Source: Aquatica leii (lineage: Eukaryota > Arthropoda > Insecta > Coleoptera > Lampyridae). From it: a DNA stretch of 64,000 bases. The position numbers and the translations under genes were made by a program. The notes beneath the pieces are model-generated. The model saw only the letters and a program-made list of their open reading frames with translations, was not told the origin of the DNA and did no database searches. Location of the stretch: the NCBI GenBank assembly GCA_035610365.1, contig CM069432.1, positions 279,595,482 through 279,659,481 of the forward strand, written 5' to 3'. This document shows, in pieces, positions 35,201-47,040 of the stretch. Every line of letters begins with the position of its first letter. The first letter of the stretch is position 1.

Positions 35201-35307
35201 TTTCTCTAATTGTCGATTCATGTCGCATTTGTCTCATCAACTCTTCCTTCTACCTGTATTAATTTTTTCATGATATCGTTTAAAGTTATTTCTTTGTTTT
35301 CAGTCAT
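32285..35307 (-). pseudogene. non-LTR retrotransposon with ORF1, endonuclease and RT, internally deleted
   Basis: The start at 35307 reads MTENKEITLNDIMKKL and, after a frameshift, an ORF1-like coiled coil ending in NELRKRNLIIFGIPES (35120), a signature of insect LINE ORF1 proteins. The endonuclease part has LIGNTLRKQEMEDKHTF and RNAKSLIDYIVF (33920-33830). The RT shows [12 protein letters not shown] (33010), [24 protein letters not shown] (32730) and KGIKQGDSISLFLF (32570). Palm motif C with the catalytic Asp pair is missing: the frame jumps from MDRIVKQTKR directly to LLWYGHVMRMNNDRLTKRIM (about 32500-32440), the C-terminal region, then RGRPRRK and a stop near 32290. Several further frame breaks exist. 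The opposite strand has long T-rich open frames that are shadows. The clade is uncertain. Confidence 0.82.
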
Positions 35308-35686
35308 GTTGATTTTTTCCCGTTGCGTTCTCTATTTCGTAATTTGTAGTTTTCTCTTAAGTTAATTTACTTGTCTATGGATTTTAAGCGCGTTAAAATT
35401 TTAGATACTGTCCTGTCTTATTGGAGCTGGCGGGTCGCGTTTTACGTGTTTGTTACGCACCAGCTGTTCAGCTTTTGCCGCGTAGGTCAACTCCGGTCAA
35501 CCCGTCGCAAGTTGTTCCCTTATCGGTTATAAGTTAGGTTGGATTTCTGTTTATTGTTTGTATTTATTTAACTAACTTGTTTTGTTGTTTTGTGTCTTCC
35601 TTTCTCCTTCTGTATTACTTCTATATTACTTATTTTTATCCAAAGATTTAACACTGAATTATAAATGTTGACCGTGACGCAACCCC
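35308..35686. other. LINE 5' flank and pogo flank
   Basis: No gene. Part may be the LINE 5' UTR. No inverted repeat matching the far end of the pogo-like element could be recognised. Confidence 0.35.
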
Positions 35687-38007
35687 ATGGAACACGTAAA
35701 TTATGACAGTAAAACATTGCAGATGGCACTTCAAAAGGTTCGTCGGGGAAATACTCTTCGTGATGCTGCTGAAAGGTACAACATTCCCAAGTCGACATTA
35801 GGAAAATATCGAAATGTCGTCAATATTGATGGATTGAAATTGGTGCTGGCAGAAAAACAAAATCGTCTAAGGAAGATGAGAACGCTTTGGCAAAATACCT
35901 TTATGAATCTGGATAATATGGATACGGTCTTACTAAACAAGAAATGTTAACTTTCGTGAAAGACTACTGAGAAGCAAATGGAACACTTTGGAATGAGTCT
36001 GGTTTTGACAAGAGAATGCTACGAAGGCTTTATGCGAAGACATCCGGAACTGTCTGTACAAAAAGGGAAAATCATGAGTTCCCAAAGATTACGCTGTGCT
36101 GATCCTTTTACTATTAAGAATTGGTACCAAATGCTAAGAAACTTATTTAAAAAAGAAAACATTACTCTTAATGATATACATCGTGTCTAGAATTGTGATG
36201 AAACTAGTTTTTCTCACGACCCTAAAGACGTTAGAGTCATAGCACCTAAAGGAGAAAAGCGCGTATCTAAAAATCTAAAAATTGTTGGAGGTTTTGGGAA
36301 AAAGAACACTGCAGTTTTGGTATGTGAAAATGCGAGGGGAGATAAACTTCCTCCTTGCATAATTTTTAAGGGAAAATATGTGTGGCAAACCTGGATCCCA
36401 CAAGATGATTACCCAGACACTGTTTATACAGCTCGAAAGAAGAGTTGGGTGGAAGGAGAACTGTTTCACAAATGGCTTAAAGAGAGTTTTTGCCATTCGT
36501 TAAAACTTTAGAAGAAAGAGGCAATAAAAAGTTGTCCTCATATATGATGGAGCTGCCGTTCATACTAGTTACGCATTGTCGAAATTGCAATTGAGAATGG
36601 AATTATTTTGGTAACATTATCAGCAAATGTTACACATTACATGCAGTCTCTGCCTCCCTAGTCTAAAATTACCCAACGATGAGTTTTCATCAAAGTTAAA
36701 ATTTATCTGAGAACAAGCGTTTAACCCAGAACATTTAATTTCAGGATTTCGATCTACTGGACTTTTCCCAGTACAGTTTGTAAACTTCTTTGAAAAGGCC
36801 TTTGATGTTGTAAAACCCCAAAGATTTGAAAACCCGGAAAAAAACATAACAAGAAGAACAAAAAACAAATAACCAAGAAGTGCCTCATCGGCAGGACAAA
36901 AATCAGGAAGAAATATTTACTCCTCCAGCACTAGTGCCTGAGAGAGCAGAACCTGTTACACATCGCCTCAAAGATTTTATAAGACTTAAACTGACACAAA
37001 ATTTAACTAAAAAAGTTTCAGAAAAAAAGACTCGAAAAATAATTTCTCAAAATATTGGAGACATATTAACTTCATGAACTGCATTAAAAATTCTTAAGCA
37101 AAAACAAGGAAGCATAAAACAAGCAAAAGATATTTTAAAGCTAGGGCTTAGTGACACTTCCAAGTCAAATAAAGAAAATGCAGGAAAGACAAACAAAAAA
37201 AGAAGACGAGAATCGTCATCTAGTTCATCAGAATCTGAACTGGAGGTGCAATGGGACAGTGAATTTGAAATAGAATGTATAGATTCTGGTGAAGAAACTG
37301 ACTTAGATACCGTCAAACGGGGTGAAAAGGATCATAAGGGGTAAAACGGGTCACCGATGCTTTTTTACGGAATGTTTTTAGGATTGATAGAATGCCTACG
37401 ATATTCGGCAAATAAACGTTATAACATGTAGTGGGGAAGATCAGTCGTTGGTAAGAGTGTGACGAGATAGGTCGGTCGCGTTGCGTATGATTGTTATTAA
37501 CGACTAAAGAAAAAGTGATACATGCGTAGTTTTTACAAAACATAAAAACGTTGATATCCACAGAGTAAGCGGTACACGTTGGAGAGTTCTGGTAAGTTTT
37601 TTTGAGTTACCTAATTAGTCGACTTCATCAATTAAAAAAAATTTTTTTTTAATCTTTTGTGGTTCAAGTTTGAGAATTATTTGTGTAAAAAATCTCAAGT
37701 TTAGGGGGTGAAACGGATCATCTTTTGCGAGGAACGTAACCTAGTAGGTACCTAGTAAAAAAGCAGCAGTAAAAAACAATCAAAATGTACTACTAACCTA
37801 GTATTATTTACTTTCATGAAAAAGAATTATTGAGGGGGGGGAGGGTTTCTTGGAAGCGGATATAGCAAGGGTGGTCCAAACCTCTACAGTAAGGTTAGGA
37901 TTTTGTTTTTAATTTATGCCTGCCTCACTAAGTCCGTGTAATTTACATATTTACCTACCTACCTATCTGTGAACACGTGTTTTTTTTTGTTTACAGATAT
38001 CTGCACC

Positions 38008-39742
38008 ATGCCTCGAAAATATATAAAAAAATTAGGACCCACAAGAAAATTTCAGTATGATCCAGTTTATATGGAACGAGCAGTGGCTGCTGTTGCAAAT
38101 GGTCGTATGTCTATAAGAAGAGCTTCTGAGATGTATGCAGTCCCTTACACGACCTTGCAGCGGAGATATTGCGCAAACAGAGAGTCCAGAAAAATTGGGG
38201 GACAACCAGTCCTTTTTGACCTCGAGGAAAGGAAGCTGGTGGTATGTTTGTTAGTATGTGCGGATTGGGGATTTCCTCTACAAAGTATTGACATTAGGTA
38301 TATGGTACAGCAATATCTAAACAGAGCAGGAAAAACTGAAAAAAGCTTCAAAGACAACATGCCAGGCACAGATTGGTTCAAAACATTCATGGAGCGACAC
38401 AAAAATCTTACAGTAAAATTAGCTGAAAATACGAAAAGAGTTAGGGCTGCCGTCTCCTACGAAACAGTTGAACAGTATTTTCGGCATCTTGGAGAGTCTC
38501 TGGAAGGTGTTCCACCATCAAATGTCATTAATTATGATGAGACCAATTTTACAGACGACCCAGGAGCTGTAAAAGTCGTAAGAAGGGGATCTAAACACGC
38601 TCATCGAGTTATCGATACATCGAAAACCAGTACAAGCGTCATGTTTTCGGTTGCTGGTGATGGAACACTCCTGCCGCCTTACATTGTATATAGGGCAAAA
38701 CATATGTACGAAGGGTGGGCAGAAGGGTTTTCCAGGTGCACGGTACAACAGATCGGTGAATGGCTGGTTTGACAGTACGACATTTGAGGACTGGTTCATA
38801 TCAATTGCTCTGCCCTACTTTAAAAAGTTAGAAGGCTCAAAGGTCATGATAGGAGACAATTTATGTAGCCACCTTACAATTAACGTCATTGATCAGTGCG
38901 AAAAAAATAACATACGATTCATACTTTTACCGCCGAATTCTACAGATTTACTGCAACCCCTTAATGTTGCCTATTTTCGACCCCTAAAGCGTGCTTGGCG
39001 CAATGTTCTCACAAAGTGGAAGATCAAACACAGAGGTGTTCTTCCAAAAACCGTTTTTCCTGCATTGGTAAAAGAAGCAATAGAAGAAGTGGGACTGCAA
39101 TCGGCCTTAAACACCAAAGCAGGTTTTAAAGCGTTTGGCATTGTGCCATTTAATCCCGATCACACCCTCAAAAAGATTGAACACTTGAAAAACAGAGAAG
39201 ACAATAATGAAGAGAACGAGGAAGCAAGAGTAGAGCAAAGATGGGCGAACACCATTGTTGATCATTTAAGAGAACTAAGAACGGTCTCGGGCAAAAATCC
39301 AAAGAGGGGAAAAAGAGTTAACGTCATAGCAGGAAAAAGTGTTTGTACGAAAGACCTTCAAGAAGAAAAAGAAAGCTCCGAAGAGGAGGAAGATGGCATT
39401 GATGCGAGTTTGTCAGACGTGCAAGATGACGACGTTTCAGAAGACTTACTACCTGTGAGCATTGATGAACATTTTCAGCTTGGAGACTTTGTTATTGTGA
39501 AATTTGTCACGAACAAAAAAGATCGATTTTTTGCTGCTAAAATTGAAGAAATTTTAGGTGAAGAGGCTGCAGTTAAATGTTTAAGGAAGAAGTCGTCAAA
39601 AAAAGAAATAACTTTTGCCTATCCCGAAATTGACGATATCGTAGTGGTCAAGCAAGAGCAAATTATAAAAAAAATTCATGCAATCCCCCTAAGAAAAGGA
39701 ACATTTACTTTTAAGACAATCTCAAATTATAATTTAGAATAA
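38008..39742 (+). pseudogene. transposase of the nested pogo-like element, one frameshift
   Basis: The start MPRKYIKKLGPTRKF at 38008 sits in a good context (CACCATGCC) and is preceded by a pyrimidine tract plus TTTACAG, so a 5' UTR intron is likely. The order is: psq helix-turn-helix (about residues 20-60), CENP-B-type segment with GTDWFKTFMERHKNLTVK, and DDE domain with the first Asp in INYDETNFTDDPG and the second in VMIGDNLCSH. The third catalytic position reads LLQPLNVAYF, Asn in place of Asp. A single extra T in a T-run near 38731 shifts the frame within the DDE domain; the rest reads open to 39742. The tail carries a Glu-rich stretch and a module with LGDFVIVKFV, FFAAKIEEI and FAYPEIDDIVVV. 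The frameshift and the Asn make it inactive, yet it is the best preserved transposase here. Confidence 0.9.
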
Positions 39743-39936
39743 GCATCAATAATATTTTTCATACCTTTTTACCTAGTTTAAGTTTTTTTATATTTCTTTA
39801 ATAAAAATGTACTAAAAACGCGTATTTTATTTAACTTTTCTAATAAAAACCGCTTGCAAAATATTTTAAAAATTCTTTTTGTGATTCATTTCACCCTGAA
39901 GAGTGTTAAAAAGCAAAATAACGGTATTTAAACACC

Positions 39937-39975
39937 TGATCCGTTTCACCCCGACACACGGGGTGAAACGGATCA
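39937..39975. repeat. perfect palindrome in the nested element
   Basis: TGATCCGTTTCACCCCG and its exact inverted copy are separated by five bases (ACACA). The 16-17-base unit equals the inner part of the element's terminal repeats, so it is a candidate internal transposase binding site. Confidence 0.85.
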
Positions 39976-40586
39976 CTTTTTGAAAAAAAAATTCCAAAAT
40001 CTAATAGGTCATTTTGGGAAATTGTTCCAGTAATATGTGCCCCAGATATGTGTGTTTAACATATATTTTTTCCAGATTTTTTTCTTTCCAAAAAAGTATG
40101 AAAAAATACCAAAAATCAAAAATTTTGATCCGTTTCACCCCGTTTGACGGTAACCATCATGACTTAAATACTAAGTACAATCATGTTTGTGGTAATACTA
40201 ATTACCAAAGTGATAAAAATATAAAGACTGGAGAATTTGTACGCGCACAATTTATATATAATCAGAATTCAAAAAAGAAGACTCTTGAAATATTTCCTGC
40301 AAAAATTATAGAAATGAGTATGAGAAAATATAAAGAGAAAGAAAATACTTTCAATTTCCCTCAGGTCCCTGATGACATGGTCATACGCCAGAAGCAAATT
40401 ACAGGTGTTCTTCCAGCACCCAAAATAAATAGAGGTCTCCACATCTTTGATTATGTCCCAAAAGTATATGTGTCATATAATTATAATAGCTAAGAAAATG
40501 TTAAGTTTTTTAAGAATATTTTTTTAGTCTAAGGTGAATTTGTTAACCTATATTTTTGAATCGCGTTTTTGTATTGGAAATTTGCA

Positions 40587-41445
40587 TTAAAAAAATTTTT
40601 TGTCCATAATTACTCTTTTATCACTCATTGAATTTTGCAACTGGTGGCGAGCTACTACCAACGATGAAGAAAAAAATATTAACCTTTGTTTTAGGATTGA
40701 TGACTACTAAAGAAATTTGTGTTTGTAGAACACAGATAGAAATTGGATCAGTTCGATTTTTAACAAAAAAAGGTAGAAACTTAACGATTTTGTAAACTTA
40801 CGTTGAGGATCTAAATTATTGGGTACTCTTGGTATCTTTGTACGTTCCATAGCATTAGGATTTATGGTGACGGGATTTCTATGAGAATATCTATGCGACG
40901 ACAAGGGAATGTCCCAATCATCGGGTAACCTAAACAAATTCTTCTGTCTAATTTCTTCTTTGTAGGCGTTGTCTTTTTCTATAGTTATACAATTATTAAA
41001 TGTAACATAATATACAAGTAACTTGCCTAAATCACAATAGTCGCATTGGTACATACTTCGGCCATTAAAAATAAAATCTTTAGTCATGACTTCGTTATTT
41101 ATCGGTTTATCAAAATAAATTTTTGCGAGTTTTGGATGGTTTTTTTCGTGCTAATCAAAATGAATTCTCTCAAAATATTAGTATTAGTGTTAGGTAATTA
41201 CATTGTACTTTATGCAAATAATCGTCAGCATTTTCCATTTGGTCCTCCATGGGAGTTGGGTCGCTGCTTAACTGCAAATAGTTTTTGAAACTTTCGGCCG
41301 CTGGGTCCTTAAACTCTGGATCATGTGGTGCGTTAGGAGACCTACGTTTTTAAATGCAACTTTATTCTTAATGCGCGAGTCAATCTTACCGTATGATAGA
41401 TTTCTTACAATAGTCTTCATTGTAGTTAGTTAAAAAGTAATCCAT
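40587..41445 (-). CDS. hypothetical protein, five exons
   Basis: I do not recognise this gene. Exons on the minus strand that join in frame: 41445-41390 (MDYFLTNYNEDYCKKS), 41341-41209, 41150-41027, 40978-40802, and a last exon probably from 40654 to a stop at 40587, giving about 185 residues. Introns are about 48-58 bp; the third has a GC donor (GCAAGT) with a normal AG end. The protein is polar, with acidic PEFKDPAAES, a CDYC pair (MYQCDYCDL), and RLPDDWDIPLSSHRY, and has no signal peptide or membrane segment. Several phases agreeing across introns, and the absence of stops, argue for a real host gene rather than chance. The last exon is ambiguous: an upstream acceptor would give a different end. 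The style recalls small sperm-flagellum proteins, but that is only an impression. Confidence 0.6.
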
Positions 41446-41702
41446 TTTGTAAAAATGTGTAAATTGTATAATGTCAATTGAAATTTGATTTTGGTGTCTA
41501 TGGAAATAGTTATAATAATTTTTGTTATTATAACAAATAAACCAATAAAAACAGATTACCCCATACACTTATTCAGCCATAATGAATTAAAATTTTTGTA
41601 GTGTTGTAGCTAGTAATTTACAGATTGAACCCGAAACGGTTTCGTCCATAAACGCGTGTTGAACGGATTCGTCGTCATGGCGGTAGACACTTGTTACCAG
41701 CA

Positions 41703-43160
41703 TGTTACGGACGAAATTTTCATTACGTGCGACTGTGTATATTGACTTGAAATTAGATTCCGGTTTGGACGCCCCCTACCGATCTTTTCGCGTGACTGTC
41801 ATTTACGACGAATTCTTTAACTTGACAACTGCATAAAATGGCCGGTGGTGCTTGCAAATAAATTCCAAAGACCATCCACCGTAATGGGGACCAATTTATA
41901 AGGGTACTACGCTTATAATACATTTGAGTCGTCACCGGGTAAGCTAATGGCTGTCATTTATTAAAACTCTGTTGTAATTTCTCGTAATTTAATAGCCGTT
42001 CCGCCACGTGCTGGCATCTGTTCCTATTCGATAACGGATTATGAAGAATTAATTTCGAACAATAATTTCGTCGGACGAGTATAATCCGATTCATAAGACG
42101 TATGGTTAAAATTTAATGTACCGAAGCTAATTACAATTCGACGAGATTCTACTCAGGCGGCAGATACCTGCGAAACCACCTGTTTTCGACGGGGTATAAC
42201 AACATACGACAACCGGGTTAGGCTTTATGTACTTTCGTTAACTATAAGTAATCATTTTGTAGATTTTACTTTCGTGAGGAATTGGTTTGACACGACTTGC
42301 TATTTAAGAGTGTTTACAGGATTGCTTGCCGGGGAAAGCGCTTTCTTCGTTCGAGTGAAAGTTCCTGTATTAGGGGTAAGTTGTTTTATGTATTTTGTTC
42401 GTCGTCAGAAAGGTCGCTCACGAAACTTTTGCTAATATTAATTCCGTAATTATTAATATTGTTGTTTTACCAGTTAGGTAGTAATTTTACTTATTTTGAG
42501 TTGCGCATGCTGTGTACTACCAACGAGTAATTAACGTTAGTGCTATATTAATTCAGTAATAAGTCTCACTGTTTTATTATCAATAAGGTCGTATTATTAC
42601 TTCCTTTGTATGCTTCGCCTACGATGTACTACCACGACTTGTTACGATAGGTTAATATTAATGCAGTAATTATTATCACTGTTTGATTGTCAGTAATGCT
42701 GTATTACTAATTATTTTGTGTATTTCGCATATTGTATACAAACAATATTTACTACAAACTATTCTTCGCTATCTATTTCAACGTAATTTATTTATGTATT
42801 GTGTGTTGCCGATACTACTGGCATCTCTGTAATGAGAATTCGATATACCTGTGATAATCATCAACGATTCTAAATTAAAGTTGTTATTGTGGTTACTTGT
42901 TCTTTTATGACAACATACCTTCCTTTTTGGCTCGTCGTTAGTTAATAACAAACGTTGACTACTCGAACAGCCGAGTATAGGGTTACGAACCTAACATCGT
43001 GTTACAAGTTTGAACCGTTCTGTCTTGAGCGAGATAGAAAAGTTACTTTGGATCAGCTCTGGCGCCCTTAAGCATATTTCCTGTTTCTTTGAACCTCCTC
43101 TAATCCCGACTATTGTAAGTTGGCCGTGCAAGGTTCGTAAAACCCAAAAAGCTTGTAACA
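41703..43160 (+). mobile_element. solo LTR, copy 1, with AGCA target duplication
   Basis: It begins TGTTACGGACGAAATTTTC and ends GCTTGTAACA, so the outer bases form the short inverted repeat TGTTAC/GTAACA typical of LTRs. AGCA lies directly before (41699-41702) and after it (43161-43164). It shares many blocks with 49374-50792 in the same order. No coding region lies inside. The 4-bp duplication points to a Ty3/gypsy-type integrase. The strand is nominal. Confidence 0.85.
42435..42765. repeat. 110-bp tandem repeat inside solo LTR copy 1
   Basis: Three units with the core (A)TTC/GCAGTAAT...CACTGTTT..TTATCA begin near 42441, 42551 and 42661, exactly 110 bases apart. The other solo LTR has one unit at this place, so copy 1 expanded (or copy 2 contracted). 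Confidence 0.8.
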
Positions 43161-43589
43161 AGCACAGTATACTAAAAAAACTTGTATGTCAGTGTCATCA
43201 ATTTCAATAATTATTTGCCAAAAAGGCTATCTAGATCCCATCTTGCCTTGGTGTTTGCCATACTAGTTAAGGGTTAATAGACATGTGCGTTTGTATCTAC
43301 GTTACACAACGTTTTATGGTTTATAAAATCTAAATGCTTCAATTAAACGAGTGTTAAAATTCAATATTTTTAAAGTATATTGCTGCTAAAAGCTTATATC
43401 ACAAATTGAAAAACAAAATAGTTATACACTAGCTAAATAATCTGTATTTACAAATTTTTCAGAATATTACAGTTAACATCAACATAGAATTAGATAGTAA
43501 TAGATTTGGCACCTTTAGATCATGTTTTTAAAATCGAAAAACAAAGAGCTGGTACTCAATCAAAAATTTGCTTTAATAATAAATACGTA

Positions 43590-46500
43590 TTACTTTGAAG
43601 GTACACTTGAAATCAGTTCTCTTCTTTTGTAAACAACACCTGTTTGAGAAGCGCTACTCGAAACGTCTTTATTTTGATTATCACTCGCTTCTAATGTTTC
43701 GGCGTCTGGTATATGCCTAGTTGGATGTTTCGAATCTGTGTATCTACGTTTGGTGTATTTTTTCTTTTCCGAACTTGTAGTTGTAGTATTAGTAGCGCTT
43801 GGCTTCACTTTATCATTTTTTCGTTCGAAATCTGCCGTTCGCGACCTCAACACCGCATTACCAATACTTGAAATTGTCGGATTGATTTTCTGTTCTTTTT
43901 CAACGGGTTTCGTAGAAGCTGTACTTGGTTTTTGAATTTCGGCTGGTTTTTGCTCAATTTTTGTTGCACGTACTTGTTTAATTTCGGGCGCAGATGTAAA
44001 GGATACTTTTTGAGCAATGTTCGTTTCTTTGGCTGCGCTTGGTCCTACTGTTTTTTTACTGGTACTTTTCGATGTAACTATTTGTTTAATAGACGCATCT
44101 TCTGGAATATAATTTACTGAAATACGGGTGCTGTCAGGAGATGCAGGTGGTGATGACGCCCACGACGGCGGGGACCCAATTTCCGCGAAACTGCTATTTA
44201 CTGATGAAGATGTTGTGGTTTGAGGTGGACTGCCGATTGGAGATTCATAACCTTGTATTATTGATATACTGCCAGTAATAGGTTGTATCCCAGCTGAAGA
44301 ATCGCTTGTTGAACTGTGTCTTTTTCGATTACCATCGGGCGATCTTGAAATGCTACTTGCAGATGGTCGTCCGTTATCCAAAACGTAAGCATATGCACTG
44401 TTATCTTCAATATATGGAATGTCAGTGTGATCTACATTAAGAACTAAAGGTTGACTTCCGGTTTGAACAGGTATTGTTAAACTAGCCTTGATAACGCCGC
44501 GCGAATCTACCATGTACGGCGTCGATCGTCTCCTATCGATTATAGGGGTTTCTTCATTATGGTATGAACTATTACTATCTAAAGACGGTGATCTCATTTT
44601 AGCGAGTTGATTTAAATCGTCATCTTTTTGACCGCGAAACCGAGAAATAAGCATTGCCGATACACCACCTATACCATCGTCTTCTTTCTTTTTTGCACTT
44701 ACTGACTCATCGCGTTTTTTCTTTGCCACTCTGTCTCTAAACCGATCTTTGCTGGATCTACAAAAATAGTATATCTTATCAGTCTCAATAAATGACAACT
44801 AACCTTATCCTTGAAGGAGACGCTCCAGTGGCAGTAGCTTCATGCAAAAATTCTTCTCTGGACCAAGTACGTCTTGGTTCAGGCGGTGTATGACCACTAT
44901 CGGAATCAGTATATATAACATGCTCTATCGTTACGTGCGAACTTGGCGCTGTTGGCGTTAATGGTGCTGAATTACTTTCACTATCTAAGTCATCGGCATA
45001 ACTAAAAAATATATTTTTTTAACGCACTTAAACAAAACAAAAATACAAACGCACTCGTCTCCGCTGCCGACTGCTCGTCTATATAATAATTGGTCTAATA
45101 TATCAGGATGTGTATCCAGCATATTAACATATACTTCATCTAGTAATTCAGCAGGTACATTAAAAAGTGTTTTGTTATTGTCTATTAGCATTCTAATAAC
45201 GTTAATTACATCTATATGGTCTTCAGGGCGCTCGGAACCTTCTTTACCACTTTGCTTGCTACAATGTAAAATATTTGGAGCAAACACCGTTGCTAAATTA
45301 TTAGAGTCCATTTTGTTTCCACCTTGGACTTCTCCTAAAACTAATTATTAGACTTGTTTTAAAACAGTTTAAAACGTACCTATAGCATTCGTACGAGGTT
45401 CCGCGTTCCTAGCGACGGTTGTTAAAAAATTCAGTAACGTCCATAAAGTGTCTCTGTGAGAAGCTGGTAATAGTTGTATTAAGTGTTCTAGCGCTTCGAC
45501 TTGAAGCTTTCGGTTACGTATACCTAAATTACAACGTCAACAATATACGGTTTCGAAATGTTATGTATCTTACGTTGAGTTTTAACAAATGCGTGATAGA
45601 GATCTCTGCAAAGCAACGGATCTGGCAAATCTCTTAAAAATTCTTTCATCAGTGTTGCTACGTCGTGGGGACATTGATCGTTACCTAACGCAGATTCTTT
45701 ACCACAATCAAAATCTTCGCGTAGCTAAAATCGTTTCTGGTAAATAAAGAGTATTGAAATGAGTTTTCTCACCTGTCGAACTCTTTTTTTCGATGGACTG
45801 ACTCGAAATATGCCCACTGTGCTTAGTCCGTTCGCTTCTAAATGTCTCACACATTCGGTTAATATATTTGGGACGGCAGGTTCGTCTTCATGAGTGGCTG
45901 CAAGTATATCAGCCGTTGACCCATAAGAAGAAATGCTGTCTAAAAGTCCAGGAACGCTCCCCATTGTTCTTTTTTCTCGTGTTAGCAAATTTTCTCTGGA
46001 ACCAATCTATGTACAAATTACATATGCTGTTGTAAAAATTATTTATAAATTGTGCAGCTTTTAAAATTTGCTAAAAAAATATATTCAGCAGTTAGTGTCA
46101 AAGTTTTCAGCGTGATTTCGTGACGGCCAGTTGATATCCTTAGCATGTATATTCTATTTAAATTCTGTGCTAAATAAACTATAAACCTGACGTCAATGCT
46201 TGATGCAACACAATAATGACGTAAATTAAAAATTAGGCTAAGTGCTGGAGACAACTAATAACAAGCTTTCCATTGAAATTAAACAACTTGAGTAATTTTG
46301 AGTAAGTGTTACAAATTTTCTTGGCTTTAATTGACGACAACTAATTAAAATTTGTTTGTATTGTCATTGAGTGATTTGTTGTAAGCGTTTTAAAGTTTGC
46401 GTGCTATATTTGATGCGGAAAGTGAAACTGTATATTTTTACCTACCTCGTCTACTAGAGAGGTGCAGCTTGCTCTGCTATTATGTCTTCCCAAGTTTGAT

Positions 46501-46609
46501 TCGTCTCCTGACACGTCTCGACTAGCCACCCCGTGTCTGGATATTCGATCGTTATCTACACATTGTGATAACGGAATACCAAAAACTAGTCCTGTTGAGT
46601 TTGATCCTT
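43590..46609 (-). CDS. RhoGAP protein, ARHGAP6/36 (RhoGAP16F-like) group, 5' end missing
   Basis: RhoGAPs switch off Rho-family GTPases. Seven exons join in frame on the minus strand: 46609-46446, 46006-45773, 45724-45574, 45523-45380, 45334-45055, 45001-44804 and 44757-43590, encoding about 778 residues. The first has [10 protein letters not shown], a motif just ahead of the GAP domain in this group. The GAP domain shows the arginine finger in [17 protein letters not shown], then [13 protein letters not shown] and [12 protein letters not shown] with the conserved Asn. The large last exon is Ser/Thr/Lys-rich and disordered, with no domain. Exon 6 ([13 protein letters not shown]...) is short and has no start codon. 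Known members have more N-terminal sequence, so further exons lie upstream of 46620, possibly beyond the window. I see no damage; probably active. Orthology is by recognition of motifs. Confidence 0.92.
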
Positions 46610-46619
46610 CTGAAACCAA

Positions 46620-47040
46620 TCAAAATGTGTAACTATTTTATGTCGCAAAAAAAAATTATTATTCACATCTCTCAAAAACAAACTTTAAAAAAAATGCCAA
46701 CTGCCACAGCTTTGTTTTCGTCTAAAAATAAATTATCAAAGCACACTTGTAGATACAGAACAATTAATAACATATTGCACCAACCACTAATTTTCTGTGT
46801 AATTTCCATTAAAAAAATATTAAAATGGACCTTTAACCATATAGTTTTTTTTAATGTTCATATATGACTTACATTTTTGAAACTATCGACTAAAATTTGA
46901 GATTTATTGCGTGTCACAAACAAACCCTTGTCAGCATATCAAATTTCAAGAATAATGACTCACACCGCAGACACCAGATCAGTTAAATCAAAGACAAAAA
47001 TGATGCCATTCTTTAGTTATTAAATCATAACAACGTCAAT
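46620..47040. other. intron or spacer upstream of the visible RhoGAP exons
   Basis: AT-rich with no recognisable exon. If the RhoGAP gene extends upstream, all the elements from here on lie in its intron. Confidence 0.35.

Larger units (their letters stand above)
37310..40150 (+). mobile_element. nested pogo-like transposon with 25-bp TIRs and TA duplication
   Basis: The ends are CCGTCAAACGGGGTGAAA... (37310-37334) and its inverted copy (40126-40150), 24 of 25 bases matching. TA lies on both sides (37308-37309 and 40151-40152). Length is 2841 bp. Its core motif GGGGTGAAACGGATCA recurs inside at 37705-37720 and as a perfect inverted pair at 39937-39975. Removing the element restores one continuous frame in the outer transposase, which proves the direction of nesting. 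Confidence 0.95.
35687..40493 (+). pseudogene. outer pogo-like transposase, split by a nested transposon
   Basis: The coding parts are 35687-37309 and 40151-40493. The psq helix-turn-helix begins at MEHVNYDSKTLQM with YNIPKSTLGKY. A CENP-B-type segment follows (TRECYEGFMRRHPELSVQ). The DDE domain has its first Asp in NCDETSFSHDP (36190), continues with PPCIIFKGKYVW, has its second in VLIYDGAAVHTSY (36535), while the third is not visible where THYMQSL replaces the usual H.LQPLD. An acidic tail reads SGEETDLD at 37300. After the nested element the same frame resumes at 40151 as NHHDLNTKYNH, followed by GEFVRAQFIY and IFPAKIIEMS up to a stop at 40493. This C-terminal module also occurs in the nested element. 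Several stops and shifts exist besides the insertion. Confidence 0.85.
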
